This document shows positions 37,335-46,725 of a stretch of DNA of 64,000 nt, in pieces (positions within the stretch are counted from its first letter, which is position 1; the number at the start of each line of letters is the position of its first letter). A program made the translations under genes and the position numbers. The stretch is from NCBI RefSeq assembly GCF_024172125.1, contig NZ_JAMZEA010000001.1, positions 62,001-126,000 on the forward strand. Direction: 5' to 3'. Origin of the DNA: Actinomadura rupiterrae. GTDB taxonomy: Bacteria; Actinomycetota; Actinomycetes; Streptosporangiales; Streptosporangiaceae. Below the pieces are notes generated by a model. It saw only the letters and a list, made by a program, of their open reading frames with translations. It searched no databases and had not been told where the DNA came from.

Positions 37335-37742
37335 TTACAGATCGTCAGGAAGTTCGGGGAGCTTGTCGGTGCGCTGCGGGTCGTGGTCGACGCTCAGCAC
37401 CTCGTCCTCGTCCGGGATCATCAGCAGCGCCTGGGTCGCCTGCGACTCGCGGGTGATCACGCCGCTCGTCAGCACCGTGTTGCGGTGCCGGAGCAAGCCG
37501 TTCTCCCGCAGCAGGTCGTCGTTCTCCTTGCGGGCGCGGGCGAGCCGCTTGGCCATCCGCGTGTACACCACGAACCCGCCGACCGCCATGCCCAGCACGA
37601 ACCCCGCCAGCGGCAGGCCCACCGAACGCGGCAGCAGCAGCGCCGCCGCGGCGGCCGCGACCAGCGCCACCGCGGTCGCCAGCGCGCCGAAGTGCTGCTC
37701 CGCCCAGTCGAGGGCCGCGTTGACAGGCTTGGGAATCCGCAA
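37335..37742 (-). CDS. Small membrane protein with C-terminal coiled coil
   Basis: The 135-aa protein has two membrane helices (about 18-37 and 41-62), a basic heptad stretch (MAKRLARARKENDDLLRENGLL) that could form a coiled coil, and an acidic tail. The start is TTG at 37742, supported by GGAGGAG 8 nt upstream. No family is recognised. It diverges from lpdA and may be a small envelope or division-related factor, but nothing shows this. Confidence 0.7.
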   Translation of the reverse strand: MRIPKPVNAALDWAEQHFGALATAVALVAAAAAALLLPRSVGLPLAGFVLGMAVGGFVVYTRMAKRLARARKENDDLLRENGLLRHRNTVLTSGVITRESQATQALLMIPDEDEVLSVDHDPQRTDKLPELPDDL

Positions 37743-37976
37743 CTGGACTACTCCTCCGAGGGGAAGGCGGGGACGGGGCTCCCTTGAACGTTACCGTCCC
37801 GAGACCGGCGACTCGCCGCTCCGCCCCGAGACCGGCGGCCCGCCCGCGAGTCCCGGGACCGGCGTCCCGCCCACCCGGCCGGGACCCGCGTCCCGCTTGA
37901 CACTGTGTGACGAACGCCTCTCCGGAGAGCCCGCGGAAGATGCGAGCACTGCCGCGCTCGCAATATCGTCATAGGA

Positions 37977-39380
37977 ATGAGCGAACACTTTGACGTCGTG
38001 GTCCTGGGCTCGGGCCCGGGCGGCTATGTCGCCGCGATCCGGGCGGCCCAGCTGGGGCTGAAGACGGCCATCATCGAGGAGCGGTTCTGGGGCGGTGTCT
38101 GCCTCAACATCGGCTGCATCCCCTCCAAGGCGCTGCTGCGCAACGCCGAGCTGGCCCACATCTTCACCACCGAGCAGGAGAAGTACGGGATCAAGGCCGA
38201 GGGCCCGGTGTCGTTCGACTACGGGGTGGCCTACCAGCGCAGCCGTCAGGTCTCGGAGAAGCTCGTCAAGGGCGTCCAGTTCCTGATGAAGAAGAACAAG
38301 ATCACCTCCTATGAGGGCCGCGGCACCTTCACCGACCCGCACACCCTGCAGGTCGCGAAGAAGGACGGCTCGTCCGAGACGGTCTCGTTCGACCACTGCA
38401 TCATCGCGGCGGGCGCGCACACCCGCCTGCTGCCGGGCACGCAGCTGTCCGAGCGCGTGGTCACCTACGAGGAGCAGATCCTCTCCGCCGAGCTGCCCGA
38501 GAGCATCGTCATCGCGGGCGCCGGCGCCATCGGCGTCGAGTTCGGCTACGTGCTGCACAACTACGGCGTCAAGGTCACGATCGTCGAGTTCCTCGACCGG
38601 ATGGTCCCGAACGAGGACGCCGACATCTCCAAGGAGCTGGCCAAGCGCTACAAGAAGCTCGGCATCCAGGTCCTCACCTCCACCCGGGTCGACGGCATCG
38701 ACGACTCCGGCGACAAGGTCAAGGTCACCGTCACGGGCAAGGACGGCGCGCAGCAGGTGCTGGAGGCCGACAAGGTCCTGCAGGCCATCGGCTTCGCCCC
38801 GAACGTCGAGGGCTACGGCCTGGACAAGACCGGCGTGGCGCTCACCGAGCGCGGCGCGATCGAGGTGGACGGCCGCAGCCGCACGTCCGTCCCGCACATC
38901 TTCGCGATCGGCGACGTCACCGCGAAGCTGATGCTCGCGCACGCCGCCGAGGCCATGGGCATCGTCGCCGCCGAGACCATCGCGGGCGCCGAGACCATGG
39001 AGATCGACTTCGTCATGGTCCCGCGCGCCACCTACTGCCAGCCGCAGGTCGCCTCCTTCGGCTACACCGAGCAGCAGGCCCGCGACCTCGGCTACGACGT
39101 CAAGGTCGCCAAGTTCCCCTACAGCGCCAACGGCAAGGCGCTCGGCATGGGCGAGGGCGACGGCTTCGTCAAGCTCATCTCGGACGCCAAGTACGGCGAG
39201 CTGCTCGGCGGCCACCTGATCGGCCCCGAGGTCACCGAGCTGCTGCCCGAGCTGACCCTCGCCCAGCAGTGGGACCTCACCGTCCACGAGGTCGCGCGCA
39301 ACATCCACGCCCACCCGACCCTGGGCGAGGCCGTCAAGGAGGCCGTGCACGGCCTCGCCGGCCACATGATCAACCTCTAG
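37977..39380 (+). CDS. lpdA: Dihydrolipoamide dehydrogenase
   Basis: The 467-aa flavoprotein has FAD motif [17 protein letters not shown], redox-active disulfide [13 protein letters not shown] (Cys in CX4C near residue 42-47), NAD motif [12 protein letters not shown] (about 180), FAD motif IFAIGDV (about 308) and the C-terminal His-Glu catalytic HAHPTLGEA. It reoxidises lipoamide in pyruvate, 2-oxoglutarate and branched-chain dehydrogenase complexes in the cytosol. No E1 or E2 gene lies nearby. A strong terminator follows. Confidence 0.97.
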   Translation: MSEHFDVVVLGSGPGGYVAAIRAAQLGLKTAIIEERFWGGVCLNIGCIPSKALLRNAELAHIFTTEQEKYGIKAEGPVSFDYGVAYQRSRQVSEKLVKGVQFLMKKNKITSYEGRGTFTDPHTLQVAKKDGSSETVSFDHCIIAAGAHTRLLPGTQLSERVVTYEEQILSAELPESIVIAGAGAIGVEFGYVLHNYGVKVTIVEFLDRMVPNEDADISKELAKRYKKLGIQVLTSTRVDGIDDSGDKVKVTVTGKDGAQQVLEADKVLQAIGFAPNVEGYGLDKTGVALTERGAIEVDGRSRTSVPHIFAIGDVTAKLMLAHAAEAMGIVAAETIAGAETMEIDFVMVPRATYCQPQVASFGYTEQQARDLGYDVKVAKFPYSANGKALGMGEGDGFVKLISDAKYGELLGGHLIGPEVTELLPELTLAQQWDLTVHEVARNIHAHPTLGEAVKEAVHGLAGHMINL

Positions 39381-39406
39381 CGGCCGGCCCGCCACGGCGC
39401 TCACAC

Positions 39407-39435
39407 CGGCCGTCCCCGCACCCCGGGGACGGCCG
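39407..39435 (+). terminator. lpdA terminator hairpin
   Basis: Perfect 12-bp stem CGGCCGTCCCCG / CGGGGACGGCCG with loop CACCC, 26 bp after the lpdA stop. Confidence 0.8.
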
Positions 39436-39653
39436 CGTGCGTTTCCGGCCCCCTCCCTCCCGTCGTCACTCTGCGTGTTCGCTTCCGTACCTGTGCCGAC
39501 CTTGGCGGGAGGGCGCAACGAATCGCCGGGTTGGGGGCTGGAAACGCAATGAAACTCCTGGTCAGCGCAATTTCGTGGGCTTGGGCTGCGGGCTCCGCGT
39601 TCCTAGGCTTGCGATCACCTGATGGCCCGTGGACTTGAGCAGGAGCGCGCGTC

Positions 39654-40520
39654 ATGACCGTCACCCCGGCTATGGAGCCGACCCAGCCGTCCGCCGCACC
39701 GGTGACCCCGGAGCGGACGGCGCTCCGGCGGCACTACCTGATGTGCCGTCCGGAGCACTTCGCGGTCACCTATGCGATCAACCCGTGGATGGACCCGGCT
39801 GCGGGGGCGAGCGCGGAGAAGGCCGTGGCGCAATGGGAGGCGCTGCGGCAGGCCTACCTGGCGCTGGGCCACGAGGTGAGCCTCATCGACCCGATCGCCG
39901 GGCTGCCGGACATGGTGTTCGCCGCCAACGGCGCGCTGGTCGTGGGCGGGCGGGCCTACGGCGCGCGGTTCACCTTCGCCGAGCGGGCCGCCGAGGGCCC
40001 GGCCTACAGCGCGTGGCTGCGCGCGAACGGCTTCCCCGAGGTGCTCGACCCCGAGCACACCAACGAGGGCGAGGGCGACTTCCTCACGCTGGACCGGCTG
40101 ATCCTCGCCGGGACGGGCTTCCGGACCGACATCGCCGCGCACCAGGAGGCGCAGGAGTTCCTGGGCCGCCCGGTGGTGACGCTGCGCCTGGTGGACCCGC
40201 GCTTCTACCACCTGGACACCGCCCTGTTCCCGCTGGACGGCGAGAACGTCGCGTACTTCCCGGGGGCGTTCTCGCCCGGCAGCCGCGCGGTGCTGGAGCG
40301 GCTGTTCCCGGACGCGGTGCTCGCGACCGAGGCGGACGCGGCGGTGCTCGGCCTGAACGCGGTGAGCGACGGCCGGAACGTGGTGATCAACGCCGAGGCG
40401 ACCGGGCTGGCCGAGACGCTGGCCGAGCACGGCTACAACCCCGTCCCGGTGGACCTGACCGAGCTGCGCAAGGCGGGCGGCGGGCCGAAGTGCTGCACGC
40501 TGGAGCTGCGCGGCGCCTGA
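39654..40520 (+). CDS. ddaH: Dimethylarginine dimethylaminohydrolase-like (amidinotransferase family)
   Basis: The 288-aa guanidine-modifying enzyme has LPDMVFAANGAL and EGEGDFLTLDRLILAG (substrate carboxylate binding), YHLDTALFPL (catalytic His), and a C-terminal GGPKCCTLELR whose Cys is the nucleophile. This pattern fits DDAH and related hydrolases or ornithine-forming amidinotransferase-like enzymes. It acts on a guanidino compound in the cytosol. AGGAG precedes the ATG by 9 nt. It is alone, followed by a small hairpin. Confidence 0.82.
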   Translation: MTVTPAMEPTQPSAAPVTPERTALRRHYLMCRPEHFAVTYAINPWMDPAAGASAEKAVAQWEALRQAYLALGHEVSLIDPIAGLPDMVFAANGALVVGGRAYGARFTFAERAAEGPAYSAWLRANGFPEVLDPEHTNEGEGDFLTLDRLILAGTGFRTDIAAHQEAQEFLGRPVVTLRLVDPRFYHLDTALFPLDGENVAYFPGAFSPGSRAVLERLFPDAVLATEADAAVLGLNAVSDGRNVVINAEATGLAETLAEHGYNPVPVDLTELRKAGGGPKCCTLELRGA

Positions 40521-40536
40521 CCCCGGTTCGCCGGGG
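40521..40536 (+). terminator. Short UUCG-loop hairpin after ddaH
   Basis: CCCCGG - TTCG - CCGGGG directly follows the stop codon. A UUCG tetraloop on a 6-bp GC stem is very stable. Confidence 0.6.
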
Positions 40537-40563
40537 GTTCCGGACATCCGGGACGATGGGGGC

Positions 40564-41364
40564 ATGCTTCACGAGGACGCCCATGGCCACCTGCCGTTCG
40601 ACGGCGCCGACAACGTGCGCGACCTGGGCGGCCACCGGCTGCCCGGGGGCGGCGCGACGGCGCGCGGCCGGGTGCTGCGCGCGGACGCGCTGAACCGGCT
40701 GAGCGACGCCGACGTGCGGCGGCTGGCGGAGTTCGGGGTCCGGACGTCGATCGACTTCCGGACCCCGATGGAAGTGGACACCAACGGCGCCGACCGGCTG
40801 CCGGACGGGGTCCGGACCGTCCACCTGCCGGTCGGCGGCGGCAACCTGGGCGTCTTCTACGACGTGATCGGCAGCGGCGACCCCGAGCGGCAGCGCGCCG
40901 CGTTCGGCGGCGGCCGCCTCGAACAGCTCATGATCGACATCAACCGGACGTTCGTCCGGGACGAGACCGAGCGCGGCCGGTTCGCGCAGGCCGTCCGGCT
41001 GGTGGCGGACGCGGAGGCGGTCCCGCTGGTGTTCCACTGCACCGCGGGCAAGGACCGGACCGGCTGGCTCGCCGCGATCCTGCTGGCCGCGGTCGGCGTG
41101 GAACGCGCCACGATCATGGATGACTACCTGCGCTCCAACCACTACCTGCGGAACGCCAACGACAAGATCCTGTCGGCGATCGCGGAGCTCGGCCAGATGC
41201 GCGAGCCGGAGCTGCTCCGCCCACTGCTGGAGCAGCAGCCCGCCTACCTGGAGTCCGCGTTCAACGAGGCCGACGATCTGTTCGGCTCGTTCGAGGCGTT
41301 CCTGCGCGACGGCCTCGGCCTGGACGACCCGACCCTTACCGCCCTCCGCTCGAATCTGACCTGA
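40564..41364 (+). CDS. Tyrosine/dual-specificity phosphatase (PTP-like, LipA type)
   Basis: The 266-aa protein has the N-terminal FDGADNVRDLGG typical of the bacterial Tyr_phosphatase3 family and the P-loop HCTAGKDRTG with catalytic Cys and Arg in CX5R (about residues 159-168). Such enzymes remove phosphate from phosphotyrosine or phosphoinositides. It lies 109 bp before a Ser/Thr kinase gene on the same strand, so the two may act in related signalling. Confidence 0.9.
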   Translation: MLHEDAHGHLPFDGADNVRDLGGHRLPGGGATARGRVLRADALNRLSDADVRRLAEFGVRTSIDFRTPMEVDTNGADRLPDGVRTVHLPVGGGNLGVFYDVIGSGDPERQRAAFGGGRLEQLMIDINRTFVRDETERGRFAQAVRLVADAEAVPLVFHCTAGKDRTGWLAAILLAAVGVERATIMDDYLRSNHYLRNANDKILSAIAELGQMREPELLRPLLEQQPAYLESAFNEADDLFGSFEAFLRDGLGLDDPTLTALRSNLT

Positions 41365-41473
41365 TTTCCGGCCCCCGGGCCGATAACGGTCTGTTACCCC
41401 GCACCCTGTTGACGGGTCGTCCATCACGGTCGATATTCGGCGCGACGACCTGCCTGGCGGAGGAAGGGGCGCG

Positions 41474-43003
41474 TTGGACCACGTGGGGGCGGGACGGACC
41501 GTCGCGGGGCGCTACCACCTGCGCGAACGGATCGGCAGCGGCGGCATGGGGACGGTGTGGCGGGCGGACGACGCCGTCCTGCACCGCGAGGTCGCGGTCA
41601 AGGAGCTGACCGCGTTCGCGGGCGGTGACGGCGGCGGGCCGCGCGGCGCGGCGGCCGAGGAGGAGCTGCGGCTGCGCCGGGAGCGGTGCGTCCGGGAGGC
41701 CCGCGCGGTCGCGCGGATCGACCATCCGGGCGTCGTCCGGGTGCACGACGTCGTGGACGACCACGGCCAGCTGTGGATCGTGATGGAGCTGGTGCGCGCG
41801 CCGAGCCTGGCGAGCGTGCTGGAGACGCGCGGCCCGATGCCCGCGGACGGTGTGGCGGCGCTCGGCGCGCAGCTCGCGCACGCGCTCGCCGCCGTGCACG
41901 CGGCCGGGGTGCTGCACCGCGACGTCAAGCCCGGCAACGTGCTGCTGCGCGGGGACGGCCGGGCCGTGCTGACCGACTTCGGCATCGCCGTGATCAGCGG
42001 GGACGAGCCGCTGACCCGGTCCGGGCAGCTGGTCGGGTCGCCGGAGTACATGGCGCCGGAGCGGCTGACCGGGGGCGGCGCGGGCCCGGCGTCGGACGTG
42101 TGGGCGCTCGGCGCGACGCTGGGCGCGCTGCTCGCCGGGAAGTCCCCGTTCCGGCGCGGCGACCTCCCCGCGACGCTGCACGCGATCACTTCCGGGCAGC
42201 CGGAACTGCCGCAGGGGACGGGCCCGGTCGGCGAGGTCGTCCGGGCGATGCTGCACCGGGACCCGGCGCGCCGTCCGGACGCGGCGGAGGCGGCCCGTCT
42301 TCTGGAGACGGGCTCGGAGCCGCCGCGCCGCCGCCGGGCGGCCGTCCTGGTGCCGGTGATCGCGACGGCGGCGGCCGTGGTCGTCGGGACGGGCGCGGCG
42401 GTCCTGCTGGCGGACCCGTTCGGCCCGCACCACACCGCCGCCCAGCCCCGCGCGGCCGTGACCAGCACGATCACCGTGCCGCCGACCACGGCGAGCAGCG
42501 CGCCACCTTCGTCCACGCCGCCGTCCTCGGCTCCGCCTTCGTCCCCGGACACGCCGGAGGAGTCGTCACCGCCGCCGGCGCCGTCGGCGAGCAGCCCGAG
42601 CCCCTCGCCGACGCACCGGACCGAGACCGTGTCCGTGCAGGTGGACTCGACGAGCGGCTGGCAAAGCACGGGCCTGACGGTCCGGTCGGGCGAGCGGATC
42701 GGCATCGACTTCGCGGGCGGCGGCTGGTCGGTCGACCACCGCTACTTCCCGAACGTCGGCCCGGGCGGCTACGACTCGGCGACCGACGCGCGGATCTACC
42801 AGGGTTGCAAGTACGACAAGAGCCTGCCGTACGGGGTCCTGCTGGGCCGGGTCGGCGGCGGGAGCTGGTTCGCGGTCGGCTCGCGCGACTCGATCACCGC
42901 GCCGGGCTCGGGCGCGCTCCAGTTCCGCATCCATGACCAGGACCACTGCCTGGTCGACAACGCCGGCAGCCTGCTCCTCAAGCTCACGCACACCACCTCA
43001 TAG
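41474..43003 (+). CDS. Transmembrane Ser/Thr protein kinase with lectin-like (PA-IL type) ectodomain
   Basis: The 509-aa protein has a kinase domain with GSGGMG, VAVKEL, catalytic HRDVKPGNVLL (about 152), DFGIA and SPEYMAPERL. A single membrane helix sits at about 290-314, then a Ser/Thr/Pro-rich stalk, then a 130-residue external domain (SGWQSTGLTVRSGERIGIDFAGG, VGGGSWFAVGS) with the pattern of PA-IL-like galactose-binding lectins. It probably senses cell-wall or external sugars and signals inward. The start is TTG at 41474 with GGAGGAAGGGG upstream. Confidence 0.88.
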   Translation: MDHVGAGRTVAGRYHLRERIGSGGMGTVWRADDAVLHREVAVKELTAFAGGDGGGPRGAAAEEELRLRRERCVREARAVARIDHPGVVRVHDVVDDHGQLWIVMELVRAPSLASVLETRGPMPADGVAALGAQLAHALAAVHAAGVLHRDVKPGNVLLRGDGRAVLTDFGIAVISGDEPLTRSGQLVGSPEYMAPERLTGGGAGPASDVWALGATLGALLAGKSPFRRGDLPATLHAITSGQPELPQGTGPVGEVVRAMLHRDPARRPDAAEAARLLETGSEPPRRRRAAVLVPVIATAAAVVVGTGAAVLLADPFGPHHTAAQPRAAVTSTITVPPTTASSAPPSSTPPSSAPPSSPDTPEESSPPPAPSASSPSPSPTHRTETVSVQVDSTSGWQSTGLTVRSGERIGIDFAGGGWSVDHRYFPNVGPGGYDSATDARIYQGCKYDKSLPYGVLLGRVGGGSWFAVGSRDSITAPGSGALQFRIHDQDHCLVDNAGSLLLKLTHTTS

Positions 43004-43017
43004 CGGGGCAATACGGT

Positions 43018-44013
43018 GTGGGGATGTGGAAGCGGACGCGGGAACGGCTGAACGACGACCGGTACGGGTTCGGGCTCGCCGCGGCGGCGCTGTACCCGGA
43101 CGTGCCGCGGGTCGCGGACACGACGCTGCTGGCACGGCCCGGCTGGATACCGGACGAGCCCGTCCCGCTGTCCGCCGTCCGGACGCGTTGGGAGCCGGTT
43201 CCGGAACGTCCGGCCGTCACCGCGCCTACTGAGGGACTGCCGGACGGCTTCACCAGCTATGCCGACGCCATGGCCGCCCTCGCGCGCCCGCGCGTCTTCG
43301 AGGACCGTCCCGCCTACCGGCTCCTCGCAGTGGACGGCCCGACCCTGACGTTCGGGCCCGCCCGGTACTTCGACGCTGTGAACGTGGGCGAGGCCGTCGC
43401 GCACGAGCTGGCCGCGGCCGTCCCGGGCCTGCCGGTGCGGACGCGGGTCGGCGACCCGACCGACCTGGCGCGGCGCCCGGCGCTGGTGGCGATCGCGACG
43501 CTGACCGTCACGGTGTCCGGACGGTACGTCCTGCACTGGCGCGATCCGGCGAAGGTCGCGCACGCGGGCGGGCTGCACCAGGTGATGCCGGTCGGCATGT
43601 TCCAGCCGCTGACCGGCCGGAACGTCGAGCTGGACCCGTGGTTCACGATGGTCCGCGAGTACTCGGAGGAGCTGCTCGGCGCGTCCGAGGAGTACGGCGG
43701 CGGCTTCGACCAGGAGGCGTGGCCGTTCCACCGGCGGATGACCGCGGCGCTGGAGGGCGGCGAGCTGCGCGCGTCCTTCCTCGGCCTCGGCGCCGACCCG
43801 CTGACGCTCGCCCTCGACGTCCTGACCGTCGCCGTCTTCGAGGACGAGGCGTTCGACGCGCTGTTCGGGGAGCGGCTCGTCCGGGAGAACGAGGAGGGAC
43901 GCGTCCGGATGGCGAAGTTCGACGGGACCGTCCCGGAGCCGATGCAGCCCGCCGGGGCCGCCCTGCTGAAGCTCGCCTGGCGGCACCGGCGGGCGCTCGG
44001 AATCAACGTCTGA
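43018..44013 (+). CDS. Unknown protein downstream of the kinase, possible NUDIX-like core
   Basis: The 331-aa soluble protein starts 14 bp after the kinase stop and is likely co-transcribed. Residues about 180-220 contain a segment HQVMPVGMFQPL followed by WFTMVREYSEELLG, whose REXXEE spacing recalls a NUDIX box although the Gly/Glu at its front are out of register. Streptomyces homologs are often called transcriptional regulators, but I see no helix-turn-helix. GTG at 43018 or ATG at 43024 can start it. Confidence 0.65.
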   Translation: MGMWKRTRERLNDDRYGFGLAAAALYPDVPRVADTTLLARPGWIPDEPVPLSAVRTRWEPVPERPAVTAPTEGLPDGFTSYADAMAALARPRVFEDRPAYRLLAVDGPTLTFGPARYFDAVNVGEAVAHELAAAVPGLPVRTRVGDPTDLARRPALVAIATLTVTVSGRYVLHWRDPAKVAHAGGLHQVMPVGMFQPLTGRNVELDPWFTMVREYSEELLGASEEYGGGFDQEAWPFHRRMTAALEGGELRASFLGLGADPLTLALDVLTVAVFEDEAFDALFGERLVRENEEGRVRMAKFDGTVPEPMQPAGAALLKLAWRHRRALGINV

Positions 44014-44128
44014 CCTGCGCGGTCACGCCGCGGACCGACGTCCCGGCTGCGCGGCCACACCTCGGATCGACGTGCAGGTCGGTGCGGTCACGCCTCGGTT
44101 CGGCGGCTGACCGGCGGGGTCATGCCTC
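44014..44128. repeat. About 32-bp tandem repeats that include the WS/DGAT stop codon
   Basis: On the minus strand units starting CCGAGGCRTGACC (variants CCGAGGTGTGGCC, CCGCGGCGTGACC) recur four times. The first contains the last codons and TGA of the acyltransferase gene, and the last ends at the stop of the convergent gene at 44013. Confidence 0.75.
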
Positions 44129-45568
44129 GGCGAGTTCCTTGAGCTCGGCCATCGCGTCGGCGAGGTGGTCGATCAGCTCGTCCGGGTCCGGGACGAGGTC
44201 GCGGCAGGACACCAGGCCGACGTGGACCGTCCCGTCGTAGGAGAACACCGTGATGTTGATGCCGCCGCTGACCCCGGTGACCACCGACAGCGGGTAGTAG
44301 GCGAGCACCCGCGTCCCGCACAGGTACAGCGGGAACTGCGGGCCCGGGACGTTCGACACGATCAGGTTCATCGGCCGGATCGGCAGCTCGGGCAGCACGC
44401 TCAGCGCGAGGCGGGCGACGGGTCCGGCGAGCGGGGCGGGCACCACCCCACTGAGCTCCCGCACCCACACGCCGGACGATCCGACGAACCTGCGCTTCGC
44501 GCGCTCCATGTCCTCCCGGACGGCCGCGTACCGCGCGGCCGGGTCCGGGACGTGCACCGCGAGCGGCGCCGACATCAGCGACACGTGGTTGCCCAGGTCC
44601 CCGTCCCCCTCGTCCCCCCGGCGCAGCGACACCGGGACGCCCGCGACGAGCGGGCCGTCCGGGAGCGCGCCGCGCTTGTCCAGCCAGGACCGCAGCGCGG
44701 ACGCGCAGACGGCCATGACCACGTCGTTCACGCTGCCGCCGAGCGCCGTCCGGACCCGCTTGATCTCGGCGAGCGACAGGTCGCCGAACGCGACCGCGCG
44801 GTGCGGGCCGACCGGGCCGTTGAACGGCGTCGGCGGCGCACTGACCCGCGGCGCCTCCGGCACCTCCTCGCGGCCGAGCGCGCCCTGCATCGCGTGCGTC
44901 ATCCGGGCGACACCGGGCAGCGCCGCCACGCCGGGCACCTCGTCCAGGTAGGGCGCGGTGCGGGCGACCGAGAGCGCGGCGCGGAACGGGTGCAGCGCCG
45001 TCTTCAGCAGGCCCGTGCCGAGCCGGGACAGCGGGTTCGGCGCGCGCAGCGGCGCGGCGTCGTCGGCGGGCAGCTCGCGCGGCTCGGGCGACAGGTCGAG
45101 CAGCGCGGCGAGCGTCTCGGCGGCCATCACGCCGTCGATCGCGGCGTGGTGCGCCTTGACGTAGACGGCCGCCCGTCCGCCCGACAGGCCCTGGATGACC
45201 ACGATCTCCCAGAGCGGACGGTTCCGGTCCAGCGGCCGCTCGTGCAGCGCGGCGACGGCGCAGGCGAGCTGATCGCCGTCGCCCGGGGCGGGCAGCGTCA
45301 CCTCCGAGACGTGCCGCTCGGGGTCGAAGTGCGGGTCGTCCTCCCAGTACGGGCGGTCGAGTCCGAAGGGGACCTCGACGAGCCGCTGCCGCAGCGGCCT
45401 GGCGGCCAGGTGCGCGCGCTCGCGGATCAGGTCCGCGACCGCCGCCACCGTGAGCCGGCCCCCGGGCAGCGCGCTCGGGTCGAGGATCCCGAGCCCCGCG
45501 ATGTGCGCGTGGGTGCTGCCGCTCTCGGCGTTCAGGAACGTGGCGTCCAGGGTGGTCAGCTGAGTCAT
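44120..45568 (-). CDS. Wax ester synthase / diacylglycerol acyltransferase (WS/DGAT)
   Basis: The 482-aa protein starts with LDATFLNAESGSTHAHIAGL, has the catalytic HHAAIDG (HHxxxDG, about residues 141-147), VNDVVMAVCASALR and NLIVSNVPGP near the C-terminus, all hallmarks of the bifunctional WS/DGAT family. It esterifies acyl-CoA to diacylglycerol or fatty alcohols and makes storage lipids at the inner membrane face. ATG at 45568. It diverges from ung; the 260-bp gap has AT-richer tracts near 45700-45800 but no site I recognise. Confidence 0.93.
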   Translation of the reverse strand: MTQLTTLDATFLNAESGSTHAHIAGLGILDPSALPGGRLTVAAVADLIRERAHLAARPLRQRLVEVPFGLDRPYWEDDPHFDPERHVSEVTLPAPGDGDQLACAVAALHERPLDRNRPLWEIVVIQGLSGGRAAVYVKAHHAAIDGVMAAETLAALLDLSPEPRELPADDAAPLRAPNPLSRLGTGLLKTALHPFRAALSVARTAPYLDEVPGVAALPGVARMTHAMQGALGREEVPEAPRVSAPPTPFNGPVGPHRAVAFGDLSLAEIKRVRTALGGSVNDVVMAVCASALRSWLDKRGALPDGPLVAGVPVSLRRGDEGDGDLGNHVSLMSAPLAVHVPDPAARYAAVREDMERAKRRFVGSSGVWVRELSGVVPAPLAGPVARLALSVLPELPIRPMNLIVSNVPGPQFPLYLCGTRVLAYYPLSVVTGVSGGINITVFSYDGTVHVGLVSCRDLVPDPDELIDHLADAMAELKELAEA

Positions 45569-45828
45569 GTGCGTGGTGTCCCGCTCTCGTCGGTGGATCG
45601 TGCGCCGGCCCGGCTGGGGTGGGTCGGGCGTCCGTCTCGGCGGTGCCCTGCCTCTAGGAGTTATGCGGTACGGCACGGTAGGTCAATGCGGGACTTCAGG
45701 AAGTAACACCGACTTAACGGGAGGTTTCCCCTGGTCCACGTGGGCGGTTGCCGGGGGAACGGTGGAAAGTTACCTGTTTCTGTCGTCCGCATGTGGTCAA
45801 CTTCCCACCATCGCTAGGCTGGGGCGCC

Positions 45829-46506
45829 ATGACCGGACGACCACTCGCGGAGATCGTCGAGGCGGGCTGGGCCGAGGCCCTCGCACCCGTCGCGCCCCGC
45901 ATCGCCCAGATGGGCGAGTTCCTGCGCTCCGAGGTCGCGGCGGGCCGCCGCTACCTGCCCGCCGGAGACCACATCCTGCGCGCCTTCCAGCAGCCGTTCG
46001 CCGAGGTCCGGGTGCTGATCGTCGGCCAGGACCCGTACCCCACCCCGGGCCACCCGGTCGGCCTGTCCTTCTCGGTCGCCCCGGACGTCCGGCCCCTGCC
46101 CGGCTCGCTCGTCAACATCTACCGCGAGCTCGGCAACGACCTCGGCCTGCCGCCCCCGTCCAACGGCGACCTCACCCCCTGGACGCACCAGGGCGTCCTG
46201 CTCCTCAACCGCGCCCTCACCGTCATGCCCGGCAAGCCCGCCTCGCACCGCGGCAAGGGCTGGGAGGAGGTCACCGAGCAGGCCATCCGCGCCCTCGCCG
46301 CCCGCGGCCGCCCCCTCGTCGCCATCCTCTGGGGCCGCGACGCCCGCAACCTCCGCCCCCTCCTCGGCGACGTCCCCTGCATCGAGTCCGCGCACCCCTC
46401 CCCCATGTCCGCCGACCGCGGCTTCTTCGGCTCCCGCCCCTTCAGCCGCACCAACCAGCACCTCACCGACCAGGGCGCCTCCCCCGTCGACTGGAAACTC
46501 CCCTAA
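45829..46506 (+). CDS. ung: Uracil-DNA glycosylase, family 1
   Basis: The 225-aa protein has the water-activating motif [17 protein letters not shown] (catalytic Asp) and the C-terminal [21 protein letters not shown] (catalytic His and minor-groove loop). It removes uracil from DNA to start base-excision repair. The ATG at 45829 gives the normal family length, and the longer reading frame before it has no support. A hairpin follows. Confidence 0.97.
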   Translation: MTGRPLAEIVEAGWAEALAPVAPRIAQMGEFLRSEVAAGRRYLPAGDHILRAFQQPFAEVRVLIVGQDPYPTPGHPVGLSFSVAPDVRPLPGSLVNIYRELGNDLGLPPPSNGDLTPWTHQGVLLLNRALTVMPGKPASHRGKGWEEVTEQAIRALAARGRPLVAILWGRDARNLRPLLGDVPCIESAHPSPMSADRGFFGSRPFSRTNQHLTDQGASPVDWKLP

Positions 46507-46514
46507 GAACCCAG

Positions 46515-46549
46515 CCGGACCCCGGCGCCTAGACGGCGCCGGGACCCGG
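46515..46549 (+). terminator. ung terminator hairpin
   Basis: CCCGGCGCC - TAGAC - GGCGCCGGG (9 perfect bp, extended outside by CCGGA/ACCCGG). It lies 14 bp after the ung stop. The following stretch to 46725 is C-rich with loose CCCACAC repeats and no gene. Confidence 0.75.
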
Positions 46550-46725
46550 CGTAATAACCCCGCCCACACGAGAGAGCGCGCCCCCGCCCGGGATAAAGCA
46601 CCCAGCCCACACGGTCACCTCGCGCCTCAGCCCGCTCGGCCCAAGCTCACCCGCTCCCACCCGCGCAACCAACAGCCCCACACCCGCAAGCCCCCACGCG
46701 CGAGGCAAGTTCCTGTGCGCTGCTG

